52,973 bases of DNA, taken from the NCBI GenBank assembly GCA_964579675.1, contig CAZOIA010000011.1, forward strand, positions 1 to 52,973. The letters run 5' to 3'. Positions 1 through 7,693 of this stretch are shown here, piece by piece; position 1 is the first letter of the stretch; every line of letters starts with the position of its first letter. The position numbers and the translations under genes are program-made. The DNA comes from CAZOIA01 sp964579675. Lineage in GTDB: Bacteria > Planctomycetota > Phycisphaerae > UBA1845 > PWPN01. A model generated the notes under the pieces. It saw only the letters and a list, made by a program, of their open reading frames with translations, was not told the origin of the DNA and made no database searches.

Positions 1-51
1 CGGACTGCACGCCAGGCGAACGTGCGGGGATGGCCAGAAATCTGTGAACGG

Positions 52-876
52 CTACGTCAATAGTAGTGCTGTATGCAATGTCACGTCTTGCGGGGAATTC
101 TCGTTCTTCAGCCTCACGTACGCGTCATCCATCACTACGTACAGCTCACGACCGGGAAAGAAATGATTACCGCGGATTCCGAGAATAGTCCCTGCCCTGA
201 TTCTCAACTTGGCAGTAGTGGGAAACCTGCTCAGTTTGCTGAGCCTCCACCGCGTATGACCACCCCTGCACCGCCTGCCGAATTGACGCTCCACTTCCGT
301 CCCGCCGACCGGAACCACGTCGCCAGCTTCCACAAGGGAGAACTTGATCGATACCATCCCCTTGTCCAGCGCTTCGACGAGGCCGACCTCTTGCGTATAC
401 GTCTCAAGGGCGATCAAAGCGGTGATAAGCGTCAAGGCAAGTACGAGGAGGACTTTGAGTTTTCTTCGAGTCCTCTGCTCCGGCACGGGACGGTTGTCGT
501 TGACCGCTGAGCGTCGTTCACGACTGGCGGGAGGGGGAGCACGATGAGAGAATGAACGACCAGCCCGGCTGGTGGATACGCCTTCCTCTTGGCCCAACGA
601 GGTGTGCAATTGCCTTCCGGATCTCTTGTCGTAACCGCAGGCGGCGCAGACAACGGCATCGGCAGGCAAATGCCCTCCGCAGTTTGGGCAACTGGCCTTT
701 GAGTCGGAGCTCTCCGCCTCCTTTTCAATGAAGGTGACCGGGCCGCTTCGCGGCGGCACATAGAAGAGCTCACCCTTCTCCGGGCATCTGACGATACACC
801 CAACGTGCTTCGACGCAACGCGATGAACTCGGCCACAGGGGCATTCCACTCGAATTGTTGACTGCTCACTCGGCAT
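52..876 (-). CDS. Zinc-ribbon, single-membrane-span hypothetical protein
   Basis: About 274 aa from the ATG at 876. An in-frame GTG six codons upstream (894) is an alternative, and neither has a clear ribosome binding site. Numbered from the GTG, there are two Cys clusters: C18/C20/C33/C37, where the usual CPxCG knuckle reads CPEKG so one expected ligand is missing, and C69/C72/C83/C86 (CPNCG...CAACGYD), a complete zinc ribbon of a kind common in planctomycete membrane proteins. A low-complexity basic linker follows, then one hydrophobic segment (about 147-165) and a C-terminal domain of about 110 aa that I do not recognise. The topology implies cytoplasmic ribbons and an exported C-terminus. 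Function unknown. Confidence 0.7.
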   Translation of the reverse strand: MPSEQSTIRVECPCGRVHRVASKHVGCIVRCPEKGELFYVPPRSGPVTFIEKEAESSDSKASCPNCGGHLPADAVVCAACGYDKRSGRQLHTSLGQEEGVSTSRAGRSFSHRAPPPASRERRSAVNDNRPVPEQRTRRKLKVLLVLALTLITALIALETYTQEVGLVEALDKGMVSIKFSLVEAGDVVPVGGTEVERQFGRRCRGGHTRWRLSKLSRFPTTAKLRIRAGTILGIRGNHFFPGRELYVVMDDAYVRLKNENSPQDVTLHTALLLT

Positions 877-894
877 AGAGAACACGCCGTTCAC

Positions 895-1206
895 GATACA
901 CGGTTCTTGAACCGCCGTCCGCCGTGGTGTGACAGTCCCAACGGAGGCTGGTTGCGACCGCTACCCTGGATTCGGAGTCCGCGAGCAGACGCAGCCAGCC
1001 ACTCCGTGGGCCATGGTACGACATTTGCCCTTTAGATTCAATCCGCCTTCACCGCGATCCCAAAACACATCACAGGGAGCATCACCTATTCTGTCTGTGC
1101 GGGCGCCGCGGGTTGGCGGCCTTTGGCCTTGCGGAGACCGAGCCCGGGAACGGAAGGGACGGGCGGCCCCGGACGCGTCAGGTCGAGCAGTTCAGCCCGT
1201 TCTCAG
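895..1206. other. Intergenic stretch without a recognisable gene
   Basis: Frames here are open on several strands because of GC bias, but none gives a recognisable domain or a start with a ribosome binding site. The stretch ends exactly where similarity to the sulfatase 3' end begins (1207). I see no RNA gene or strong hairpin in it. Confidence 0.5.
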
Positions 1207-1446
1207 TCCAGGCCAGACTGCAGGTGTGGCAACGACGGGTCGGCGCGCCGATGCCGAAGCCCAATCAGTCAGGCGCCCGGCAACCGAAGAAGCCCGCGAA
1301 ACGGGGCAGGAACACAGAGAACTCTCGTTGATGTCGCCAGCGGCAGCGATGAGACTGTGGTCGGCGCCGAGAGCTCTCGGGACTGTGTGCCATTGCTCTT
1401 GCTCTATGAGTAGGGTATGCGGTGCTGACTGCTCGGGTATGTGCTT
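1207..1446 (+). pseudogene. Duplicated 3' end of the downstream sulfatase gene (remnant)
   Basis: By eye this 240-bp segment is close to 90% identical, without gaps, to 4931-5170, which covers the last ~41 codons of the plus-strand sulfatase plus ~115 bp after its stop. The remnant still reads in frame through the same basic tail (RRVGAPMPKPNQ... to NTENSR) and stops at 1331, matching the intact gene's NTENPR stop. Similarity begins and ends abruptly. The upstream ~450 codons, including the CxPxR active site, are absent, so no enzyme can be made. It is the scar of a sulfatase gene copy, in the same orientation and 3.7 kb upstream of the intact gene. Confidence 0.8.
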
Positions 1447-1449
1447 ACT

Positions 1450-1587
1450 GAAACTGACCGATGCCAACGTGCACAGGCGCAGGCTTGAAGCCTGCGCGGC
1501 CTCGCGAACGGGCATGAAGCTCTGAACGCAATGGAAGAGCCGCGCGGGCTGAAGCCCACGGCTAATTGCGTGGGAATCGGTCAGTCT
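1450..1587. repeat. 138-bp imperfect palindromic element with 18-bp terminal inverted repeats
   Basis: The ends ACTGACCGATGCCAACGT (1450-1467) and, on the opposite strand, ACTGACCGATTCCCACGC match at about 15 of 18 positions. Inside are two inward symmetric motifs, CGCAGGCTTGAAGCCTGCG (near 1481-1499) and GCGGGCTGAAGCCCACGGC (near 1541-1560), each a small palindrome centred on TTGAA or TGAA. The whole can fold into one long arm or two hairpins. It has no coding capacity. It resembles a REP/BIME-type or MITE-like non-autonomous element. No transposase lies in the window. Confidence 0.6.
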
Positions 1588-1603
1588 GAGAAAGGAAGTA
1601 GAC

Positions 1604-1765
1604 ATGAAATGGAGCCGCAGGTCCCACATGGCGGTGAACCGGGTTATCGCGATGCTTGTCTGGAGTCCGGCAGCGTCGTCGCTCCTTGCCGGGGTCAGGC
1701 TTCTTGCCGCAAGCACGTGCTCCCGAGCCAACGACCAGACAGTTGACTTGGCCATCCTTCCGTGA
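1604..1765 (+). pseudogene. Truncated secreted protein N-terminus (53 codons)
   Basis: An ATG preceded by AAAGGAAG about 7 nt upstream opens a 53-codon frame. It begins MKWSRRSH and runs into a hydrophobic, signal-peptide-like stretch (MAVNRVIAMLVWSPAASSLLAGV) followed by ANDQTVDLAILP and a TGA. Good start signals, a plausible signal peptide and an early stop suggest the 5' remnant of a larger exported protein broken by the rearrangements in this region. It could also be a genuine short peptide. The family cannot be told from what is left. Confidence 0.35.
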
Positions 1766-1830
1766 GGGGCGACCGAACCCCACTACTCAGCTCGCTGCGC
1801 TCACGGATGTGTGCCTTCCGTTCTCGGGGT

Positions 1831-3285
1831 TTACTTCCACGTGACACGAACGGGCGATGATTCACGGGCCTTCATGGCTGCCGAAAGTGATAGAGAAGGT
1901 GTGATTTTGTCCCAGCCGATCACTTTGCTGCTCAGCCGTCGAACCGCTTCCGGATACTTATCTGCCAGATTCCTCGATTCGCGCGGATCCGCGGCGAGAT
2001 TAAAAAGCTCGGGTTTCGAGCCGTCGCGAAAGATCAGCAGCTTCCAATCGCCATCGCGAATCGCCAGGTCGGGCCAGGTGTGATCGGGCCCCGGCCGATC
2101 GGGCGGGCGGACCCACATGATCGGCTGCTCGCGCTTGGGTGAGGCACGGCCGACGAGCGCATCGGCCATGTCCAGCCCATCGAATTCGACATCCGCAGGA
2201 GTCGGCACGTTCGCCAGGGTGAGCAGAGACGGTGGCACGTCCATCCCCGCCAGGACGGTTCGCTCGTTCGTGGAGCCGATGGCCGAAGCGGGGATTCCGC
2301 CGTACCACACGATCAGCGGACTGCGAATGCCACCCTCGTACAGCATGCATTTCCCGCCCCGCAGACCGCCCGATGATCCGAAGCCCGGTTCCGGCCCGTT
2401 GTCGCTGGCCAGGAGGATGATGGTGTTGTCCCGGAGCAAAGGCTGCGAGCGGATGAAACCGAAGATGCGCCCGAGTTGTCGGTCCATCTCCTTCATCACG
2501 CCGAGGTAATGGGCTTCGCGTGAGCCGTTTCCTCGCAGATCGGGCGGGGCCTGGACCGGCGTATGGACGTCATCAAGCCAGAGATTGACGTAGAACGGTC
2601 GATCCTTAGCAACGGCCGTCCGGATCTCTTCCATCGCGCGGTCCACGAAGGACTCCGTGACCTTGTGCCGCCTGACCCAGTGAATCGGGCCGCCGCCGAG
2701 TTCAGCACTCATTCGGGTTGGCCCATGGTTGAATGGTTTGCCGTTCTTGCGTAGTTCAAACAAGGGTAGAATGCGTTCGCCGAGCCCCTCGAAGTTCGTG
2801 AGCGAGGCTGCGAAGCCGTATTCGCCGATCAACGGAGCGTCGCCCACGTCACGCTGCCCGCCCATGTGCCACTTGCCGATGTGCGCGGCGTGGTAGCCGG
2901 CTTGAGAAAGGGACCTGGCCAAGCTCGGAGCCTTCGGCGAAAGCCAGTCCGCCAATCCCCGCTTTCGGTTTTCTTCACGTCTTGCGAGGTACGACGTGAT
3001 CTTCCATCGATTGGGGTATTGCCCGGTCGTGAACGACACCCGGGACGGACTGCAGACTGGAGCATTCACGTAGAACTGCGTGAAGCGAATACCCTCGCGC
3101 GCCAGCCGGTCGATCTCGGAGGTCTCGACCCGCGTTCCACCATAGCAGCTCAGGTCGCCGTAGCCCATATCATCGATGAGGATGAAGAGGATGTTCGGGC
3201 GTCTGATCGCCTCGCCGGCGAACGCGGATGTCATGGGCAGACAGTTGATCAGGCACGTCAGCAGGCATGTACTCACAGATCGCAT
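1831..3285 (-). CDS. Secreted S1-family sulfatase (arylsulfatase A-like)
   Basis: 484 aa. It starts with a signal peptide (hydrophobic to about residue 23, ending SAFA). The N-terminal metal-binding motif PNILFILIDDMGYGD (30-44) and the sulfatase signature CSPSR (Cys78) follow. Cys78 is the residue expected to be converted to formylglycine by a separate maturase not seen here. GKWHMGG and the DNGPEPG metal/substrate loop also fit the family, as does the C-terminal WKLLIF...ELFNLAADPRE pattern. It should hydrolyse sulfate esters on a polysaccharide or glycan in the periplasm or outside the cell; substrate cannot be assigned. It is divergent from the second sulfatase, 297 bp away, suggesting a shared control region. 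Confidence 0.95.
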   Translation of the reverse strand: MRSVSTCLLTCLINCLPMTSAFAGEAIRRPNILFILIDDMGYGDLSCYGGTRVETSEIDRLAREGIRFTQFYVNAPVCSPSRVSFTTGQYPNRWKITSYLARREENRKRGLADWLSPKAPSLARSLSQAGYHAAHIGKWHMGGQRDVGDAPLIGEYGFAASLTNFEGLGERILPLFELRKNGKPFNHGPTRMSAELGGGPIHWVRRHKVTESFVDRAMEEIRTAVAKDRPFYVNLWLDDVHTPVQAPPDLRGNGSREAHYLGVMKEMDRQLGRIFGFIRSQPLLRDNTIILLASDNGPEPGFGSSGGLRGGKCMLYEGGIRSPLIVWYGGIPASAIGSTNERTVLAGMDVPPSLLTLANVPTPADVEFDGLDMADALVGRASPKREQPIMWVRPPDRPGPDHTWPDLAIRDGDWKLLIFRDGSKPELFNLAADPRESRNLADKYPEAVRRLSSKVIGWDKITPSLSLSAAMKARESSPVRVTWK

Positions 3286-3582
3286 GGGCGTATACCCTTC
3301 CGTGCTGAGGCAGAGGTCTTCCGATCATTCCTGGCGCTGGTCATCCGGTTGATCAGGCCGGGCACAAGGCAACCCGTGGCGCTTCTCTCCCTGGCGGATC
3401 ACTGGCCGGGCCAGGCTCTCACTGTCGATCGGGCGGGACGCCCGAAGCCCTTCGTCGAAGACTCGAGTCGCATAAGCCCGGGAGCTATTGCGGCCGGGCA
3501 GCCTGTAGACACGCCCGGTGGCCGACACTATCTTGCGCAAGGGTCATGGAACCGCAAGGAGCCAGCAAAGGGAGAATGGGCC

Positions 3583-5055
3583 ATGTGGAACTTACTGATG
3601 GTTGCGTGCATGAGTTCGAGCATGTCAGGTGCGGCGTCGAGCCCTGCCCGGGTCACGACCGCAGGAGCATCCCCGGACAAGCCCAATATCGTTTTCATTT
3701 TGGCTGATGACCTGGGCTACACCGACGTCGCTTGTTATGGCAGCCGGTACTACGTGACGCCGAACATCGACCGTCTGGCGAGACAGGGCATACGTTTCAC
3801 CAGCGGCTACACGTGCGGACCGAATTGCCAGCCCACTCGGGCCGCGCTGATCAGCGGACAGTACGGGCCACGTACGGGCATCTACACGGTTGGAGGCATC
3901 AACCGGTTCAACTGGCGTAGCCGCCCCCTGCGGCCGGCGGACAACGTCACCCAACTCCCCCTCAACAAGATCACGATCGCGCAGGCGTTGAAATCGGCCG
4001 GCTATGCCACGGGAATGTTCGGCAAGTGGCATCTTGGAAACTTCGGGCTCCACCACCCGGCCCGACGCGGTTTCGACCAGGCCATCGTCTCGGCAGGCAA
4101 GCACTTCGACTTCAAGACCAATCCCCGGGTGGACTACCCGCCCGGGACTTATCTGGCGGATTTCCTGACCGACAAGGCGGTCGAGTTTATACAGCAGCAC
4201 AGGGACGGCCCGTTCTTCCTCTATCTGCCGCACTTCGGCGTGCATTCGCCATGGCAGGCGAAGGCCGAGTGGATCGACAGATTCAGGGCCAAACCCGCCG
4301 CCGGCGGCCATCACGACCCGACCTACGCCGCGATGATCGCCAGCGTGGACGAGAGTGTCGGGCGAATCGTTGCTGTGCTGGAGGAGCTCGAGCTGTCCCG
4401 GAAAACGCTTGTGATCTTCTCCAGCGACAACGGCGGCGTTGGCGGCTACGCACGCGAGGGTCTGACAAACGCACGCGATGTGACCGACAACGCCCCGCTC
4501 CGCGGCGGCAAAGGAATGCTGTACGAGGGGGGCATCCGTGTGCCCTACGCCTTTTGCTGGCCCGGCAGAATCCCGCCCGGCACCTCCTGCGATCAACCCA
4601 TTACGAGTGTCGATCTGTACCCGACGCTGCTCGAGGTGGTGGGCGCCAAGCCCCCTGCCGACTACGTCCTTGACGGCGTCAGTTATCTGAATCTGCTGAC
4701 CAGCGGTGGCAAGTCGGTGCTAGATCGGGAAGCGATCTACTGGCACTTCCCCGGCTATCTGGGTTCGGGGAAAGATCAGTGGCGAACGCTGCCCGTGGGT
4801 GTCGTTCGAGCCGGTGATTTCAAGTTGATGGAGTTCTTCGAAGACGGCCGGCTGGAACTCTACAATCTGCGCGAGGATATCAGCGAGAAGGACAACCTCG
4901 CCGCATCAATGCCCGATAAGGTGAGAGAACTCCAGGCCAGACTGCACGCGTGGCGACGGCGGGTCGGCGCGCCGATGCCGAAACCCAATCAGGTAGGCGC
5001 CCGGCAACCGAAGAAGCCCGGGAAACGGGGCAGGAACACAGAGAACCCTCGCTGA
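3583..5055 (+). CDS. Secreted S1-family sulfatase
   Basis: 490 aa from the ATG at 3583, which has GGAG about 9 nt upstream. The frame stays open far upstream, but that part is antisense to the neighbouring sulfatase and lacks sulfatase features. An export signal runs to about residue 28, followed by PNIVFILADDLGYTD and the active-site motif CQPTR (Cys82, formylglycine precursor), then GKWHLG, a SSDNGG loop and a FKLMEFFEDGRLELYNL C-terminal region. The last ~30 residues form an unusually basic tail (RRVGAPMPKPNQ... KKPGKRGRNTENPR). It is only moderately similar to the divergent sulfatase, so the two probably act on different linkages. Its 3' end is duplicated at 1207-1446. Confidence 0.95.
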   Translation: MWNLLMVACMSSSMSGAASSPARVTTAGASPDKPNIVFILADDLGYTDVACYGSRYYVTPNIDRLARQGIRFTSGYTCGPNCQPTRAALISGQYGPRTGIYTVGGINRFNWRSRPLRPADNVTQLPLNKITIAQALKSAGYATGMFGKWHLGNFGLHHPARRGFDQAIVSAGKHFDFKTNPRVDYPPGTYLADFLTDKAVEFIQQHRDGPFFLYLPHFGVHSPWQAKAEWIDRFRAKPAAGGHHDPTYAAMIASVDESVGRIVAVLEELELSRKTLVIFSSDNGGVGGYAREGLTNARDVTDNAPLRGGKGMLYEGGIRVPYAFCWPGRIPPGTSCDQPITSVDLYPTLLEVVGAKPPADYVLDGVSYLNLLTSGGKSVLDREAIYWHFPGYLGSGKDQWRTLPVGVVRAGDFKLMEFFEDGRLELYNLREDISEKDNLAASMPDKVRELQARLHAWRRRVGAPMPKPNQVGARQPKKPGKRGRNTENPR

Positions 5056-5170
5056 GGTCGCCGGCGGCAGCGATGAGACTATGGCCGGCGCCGAGAGCTC
5101 TCGGGCTTGTGTGCCATTGCTGTTGCTCTATGAGCGGGGTATGCGGTGCTGACTGCTCGGGTGCGTGTTT
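4931..5170 (+). repeat. Parent copy of the 240-bp duplicated segment
   Basis: It covers the sulfatase C-terminal tail codons and about 115 bp downstream, and matches 1207-1446. Similarity stops just before the run AACGTGGATAACGG on this side. Confidence 0.8.
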
Positions 5171-5290
5171 AACGTGGATAACGGCTCTGATGGCGCCGGG
5201 GCCGACCGGGCCGGGAAGCGCCAAGTACACATACCCCTTGGCAAGGGGAAAAGAGAAACGCCGAGCTGATGGCGGGTGAATTGCCCGGGC

Positions 5291-6604
5291 CTACTTGATG
5301 TAATCGTTCAGAATGTTCTCCAGCATCTCCTGTCGGCCGGACTGGATCCTGGGTTCGCCCCTGGCGAGAGTGTGTTCTTCCAAGGCGGTGAAGGTCGTGC
5401 GGTTCCTTTCGATCTTCTTGCCGAGGGGGGTATTCCAGCCCCGGTAGCGAGCATCTACCTGTCTGGCGAGCGCTTTGTCCTTGATCAGTCGGGCGGCGAT
5501 CCGGAGGCCTCTCGCGAAGGCGTCCATGCCGCCGATATGGGCGTGGAAGAGGTCCACCGGGTCGATCGACTGTCGCCGGACCTTGGCGTCGAAGTTGAGG
5601 CCGCCGGTCTTGAAGCCGCCCCCCCGGAGCAGCGTGTACATCGCCAGCGTGGTGTCGTACAGGTCGGTCGGGAACTGATCGGTGTCCCAGCCGAGGAGCA
5701 GATCACCGCGGTTGGCGTCGATGGAGCCGAGGATGCCGTTGCCGACGCAGAACTCCAGCTCGTGATGGAACGTGTGCCCGGCGAGCGTGCCGTGGTTGGC
5801 TTCGATGTTCAGCTTGAAGTGGCGGACCAGGTCGTACTTCTGCAGGAATGCGAAGCACGCAGCGGCGTCGGAGTCATACTGATGCTTGGTGGGCTCCTTG
5901 GGCTTGGGCTCGATGTAGAACTGGCCGCCGAAGCGGATCTTCTTCTTGTAGTCAACCGCCAGGTGCAGGAACCGCCCGAGGTGGTCGAGCTCGCGCTTCA
6001 TGTCGGTGTTGAGCAGGGTGTCGTATCCCTCGCGGCCGCCCCAGAAGACGTAACCGCTGCCCCCAAGCTCCTTGGTGATCTCCATGGCTTTCTTCACCTG
6101 GGCGGCGGCGTAGGCGAAGACGTGCGGCGAGGGATTAGTGGCGGCCCCGGCCATGTACCGGCGGTTCGAGAAGAGATTCGCGGTGCCCCAGAGGGGCTTT
6201 ATACCGGTGTCGCGCTGGAGCTTCTTGGCCAGCTTGACGACGTGGTCGAGGTTCCGATTGCTCTCGGCCAGCGTTCTGCCCTCCGGCGCGATGTCCCGGT
6301 CGTGGAAGCACCAGAAGTTGACCCCCAGCTTGGCGAAGAACTCGAAGGCAGCCTCCAGGGTCATCTCGGCAACCTTCATGGGATCGCTTGATCTGTTGTA
6401 CTCGCGGATGGCGGTGCCGGGACCGAACGGGTCGGCCCCGAGGCCTTTGAACGTGTGCCAGTAGCAGACCGCAAACCGAAGGTGGTCAGCCATGGTCTTG
6501 CCGAGCACCTTTGCTTTGGGGTCGTAGTGCTTGAAGGACAGGGGGTCCTTGGAATCGGGGCCTTTGTACTTGATGTTCCTTACCGTGGGGAAATACTGAG
6601 GCAT
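5291..6604 (-). CDS. xylA: Xylose isomerase
   Basis: 437 aa from the ATG at 6604 (MPQYFPTV), the usual length for class II xylose isomerases. The longer upstream open frame is antisense-like sequence. It converts D-xylose to D-xylulose in the cytoplasm using two divalent metals. Visible hallmarks are CFHDRDIAPEG with the catalytic His101 and Asp104 at the textbook positions, FWGGREGYDTLLNTD, KPKEPTKHQYD and NIEANHGTLAGHTF, the last two containing metal ligands. No xylulokinase or xylose transporter lies next to it, though a sugar symporter is 1 kb upstream. It follows queC on the same strand after a 139-bp gap. Confidence 0.97.
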   Translation of the reverse strand: MPQYFPTVRNIKYKGPDSKDPLSFKHYDPKAKVLGKTMADHLRFAVCYWHTFKGLGADPFGPGTAIREYNRSSDPMKVAEMTLEAAFEFFAKLGVNFWCFHDRDIAPEGRTLAESNRNLDHVVKLAKKLQRDTGIKPLWGTANLFSNRRYMAGAATNPSPHVFAYAAAQVKKAMEITKELGGSGYVFWGGREGYDTLLNTDMKRELDHLGRFLHLAVDYKKKIRFGGQFYIEPKPKEPTKHQYDSDAAACFAFLQKYDLVRHFKLNIEANHGTLAGHTFHHELEFCVGNGILGSIDANRGDLLLGWDTDQFPTDLYDTTLAMYTLLRGGGFKTGGLNFDAKVRRQSIDPVDLFHAHIGGMDAFARGLRIAARLIKDKALARQVDARYRGWNTPLGKKIERNRTTFTALEEHTLARGEPRIQSGRQEMLENILNDYIK

Positions 6605-6743
6605 GGTCAACCGCGCCTTTCCTGGTGCAGAGATAATCGGACAACCGTGTGCTTGACAACGAGGCGTGATTATAAAGTCGTGGCCGGGCGGAGCAAAGCG
6701 GGGAATGACGAATGCTGAAGGGGGAACACGGGACGATCTCGGG

Positions 6744-7451
6744 TCAGCGGCCGGCCAGGGCGGCTTCCGGTTCGAGCAGGAGAGGATCCGGCGTCCTTGC
6801 CTGGAGGAAACCGGCCGCCCGCGTGACGCAGGGCCGGCATCGGCCGCAGGGCGTGTCGTTGTTCTGGTAGCAACTCCAGGTCTTGTGGAAGGGGATCTGG
6901 ACCCGTTGGCCGAGCTGAATGACCTCGGCCCGGGTAAGCTCAATCAGTGGGGCTTCAACCATCAGCTCCCGGTGGGGGGGCTTGGCATAACTGAGCATGA
7001 GGTTGAACGTCTGGAGGAACTCGATGCGGTGATCGGGATACAGTTCGGAGACGGCCGGTCCCGGCACGCCGTGGTCCTCGCTGATCCCGAGGATGATCCG
7101 CCTGCTGCCGAGGGAGCCCGCCCAGGCGGCGGCGAGGCTGAGCATACTCGGCAACAGCCCCAGCATGAACGTTGTCGGGGTGCTCTTGCCGAGGGTAGAG
7201 GCGTCCTCGATGGCCAGGCGCTTGCTGGCGCGGGAGTTGCCGCCGAAGACGGCCATGCACGAGAGCTCGGCGACCATCGTCTTCTCGATGCGCAAGGCGG
7301 CGGCCACCTGCTGGAAGGCCAGCAGTTCGCGGTCAGCAGCCCGATGGCCCCAGGCGACGTGGAGCAGGGCCGGCTCGTACTGCTCACGGGCGATCGCCGT
7401 TGCGACCGTGCTGTTGATGCCCCCGCTGGCCAGAATCACCGCTGTGTCCAT
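6744..7451 (-). CDS. queC: QueC-like 7-cyano-7-deazaguanine synthase
   Basis: 235 aa. It belongs to the PP-loop ATPases that turn 7-carboxy-7-deazaguanine into preQ0 for queuosine or archaeosine-type nucleosides. The N-terminal ATP loop is SGGINS (residues 9-14); the family norm is SGGxDS, so the Asp that helps bind the pyrophosphate is Asn here. The zinc site C194-x7-C202-x2-C205-x2-C208 is complete, in the family-typical sequence SCYQNND-PCGRCRPC. No queD, queE or queF is nearby. The Asn change leaves open a divergent function, so QueC family is certain but the exact reaction is less so. Confidence 0.85.
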   Translation of the reverse strand: MDTAVILASGGINSTVATAIAREQYEPALLHVAWGHRAADRELLAFQQVAAALRIEKTMVAELSCMAVFGGNSRASKRLAIEDASTLGKSTPTTFMLGLLPSMLSLAAAWAGSLGSRRIILGISEDHGVPGPAVSELYPDHRIEFLQTFNLMLSYAKPPHRELMVEAPLIELTRAEVIQLGQRVQIPFHKTWSCYQNNDTPCGRCRPCVTRAAGFLQARTPDPLLLEPEAALAGR

Positions 7452-7470
7452 GGTGCGATATTCTCCTACG

Positions 7471-7506
7471 CGGCAGTTATCGACGTTGCGGTAGTTATCG
7501 ACATTG
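7471..7506. repeat. Two tandem 18-bp repeats upstream of queC
   Basis: CGGCAGTTATCGACGTTG and CGGTAGTTATCGACATTG lie head to tail with 16 of 18 identities, 20 bp upstream of the queC start. They could be an operator for queC or a small slippage expansion. They do not look like a preQ1 riboswitch. Confidence 0.6.
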
Positions 7507-7614
7507 TAGGTTGGCGGGAACAGTGGCGGCGGGAGGGTTTTCGGACCTTCGGCTGGACAGGCGGGCTCAGAGGGCGGAGAATGGGGGCGCCGTGATTCGA
7601 GTGCGGGGAATGTT

Positions 7615-7660
7615 CGCGAAGCCGCAAGCGGCGGTGGTTTCCGCGAAGCCGCAAGCGGCG
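7615..7660. repeat. Two copies of the GCGAAGCCGCAAGCGG interspersed motif
   Basis: CGCGAAGCCGCAAGCGGCG occurs twice with 27-bp period, just ahead of the symporter ribosome binding site. The motif contains the near-palindrome GCCGCaaGCGGC. Relatives occur at 26921-26940, 30058-30075 and 31904-31957. Confidence 0.75.
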
Positions 7661-7693
7661 CGTGGGGAAGCAGTAAGGAGTGAGCGACGCCCG

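Noticed and set aside
2866..3582. Long open upstream extension of the plus-strand sulfatase frame
   Set aside because: It is antisense to the neighbouring sulfatase gene, has no sulfatase or export features, and the ATG at 3583 has a good ribosome binding site and signal peptide.
5232..5248. ACCCCTTGGCAAGGGGA as a terminator for the sulfatase gene
   Set aside because: The inverted repeat is perfect but has a one-base loop and no T tract on either strand; it is more likely chance.
7452..7600. preQ1 riboswitch upstream of queC
   Set aside because: I see only tandem 18-bp repeats, not the compact pseudoknot pattern with an A-rich tail.
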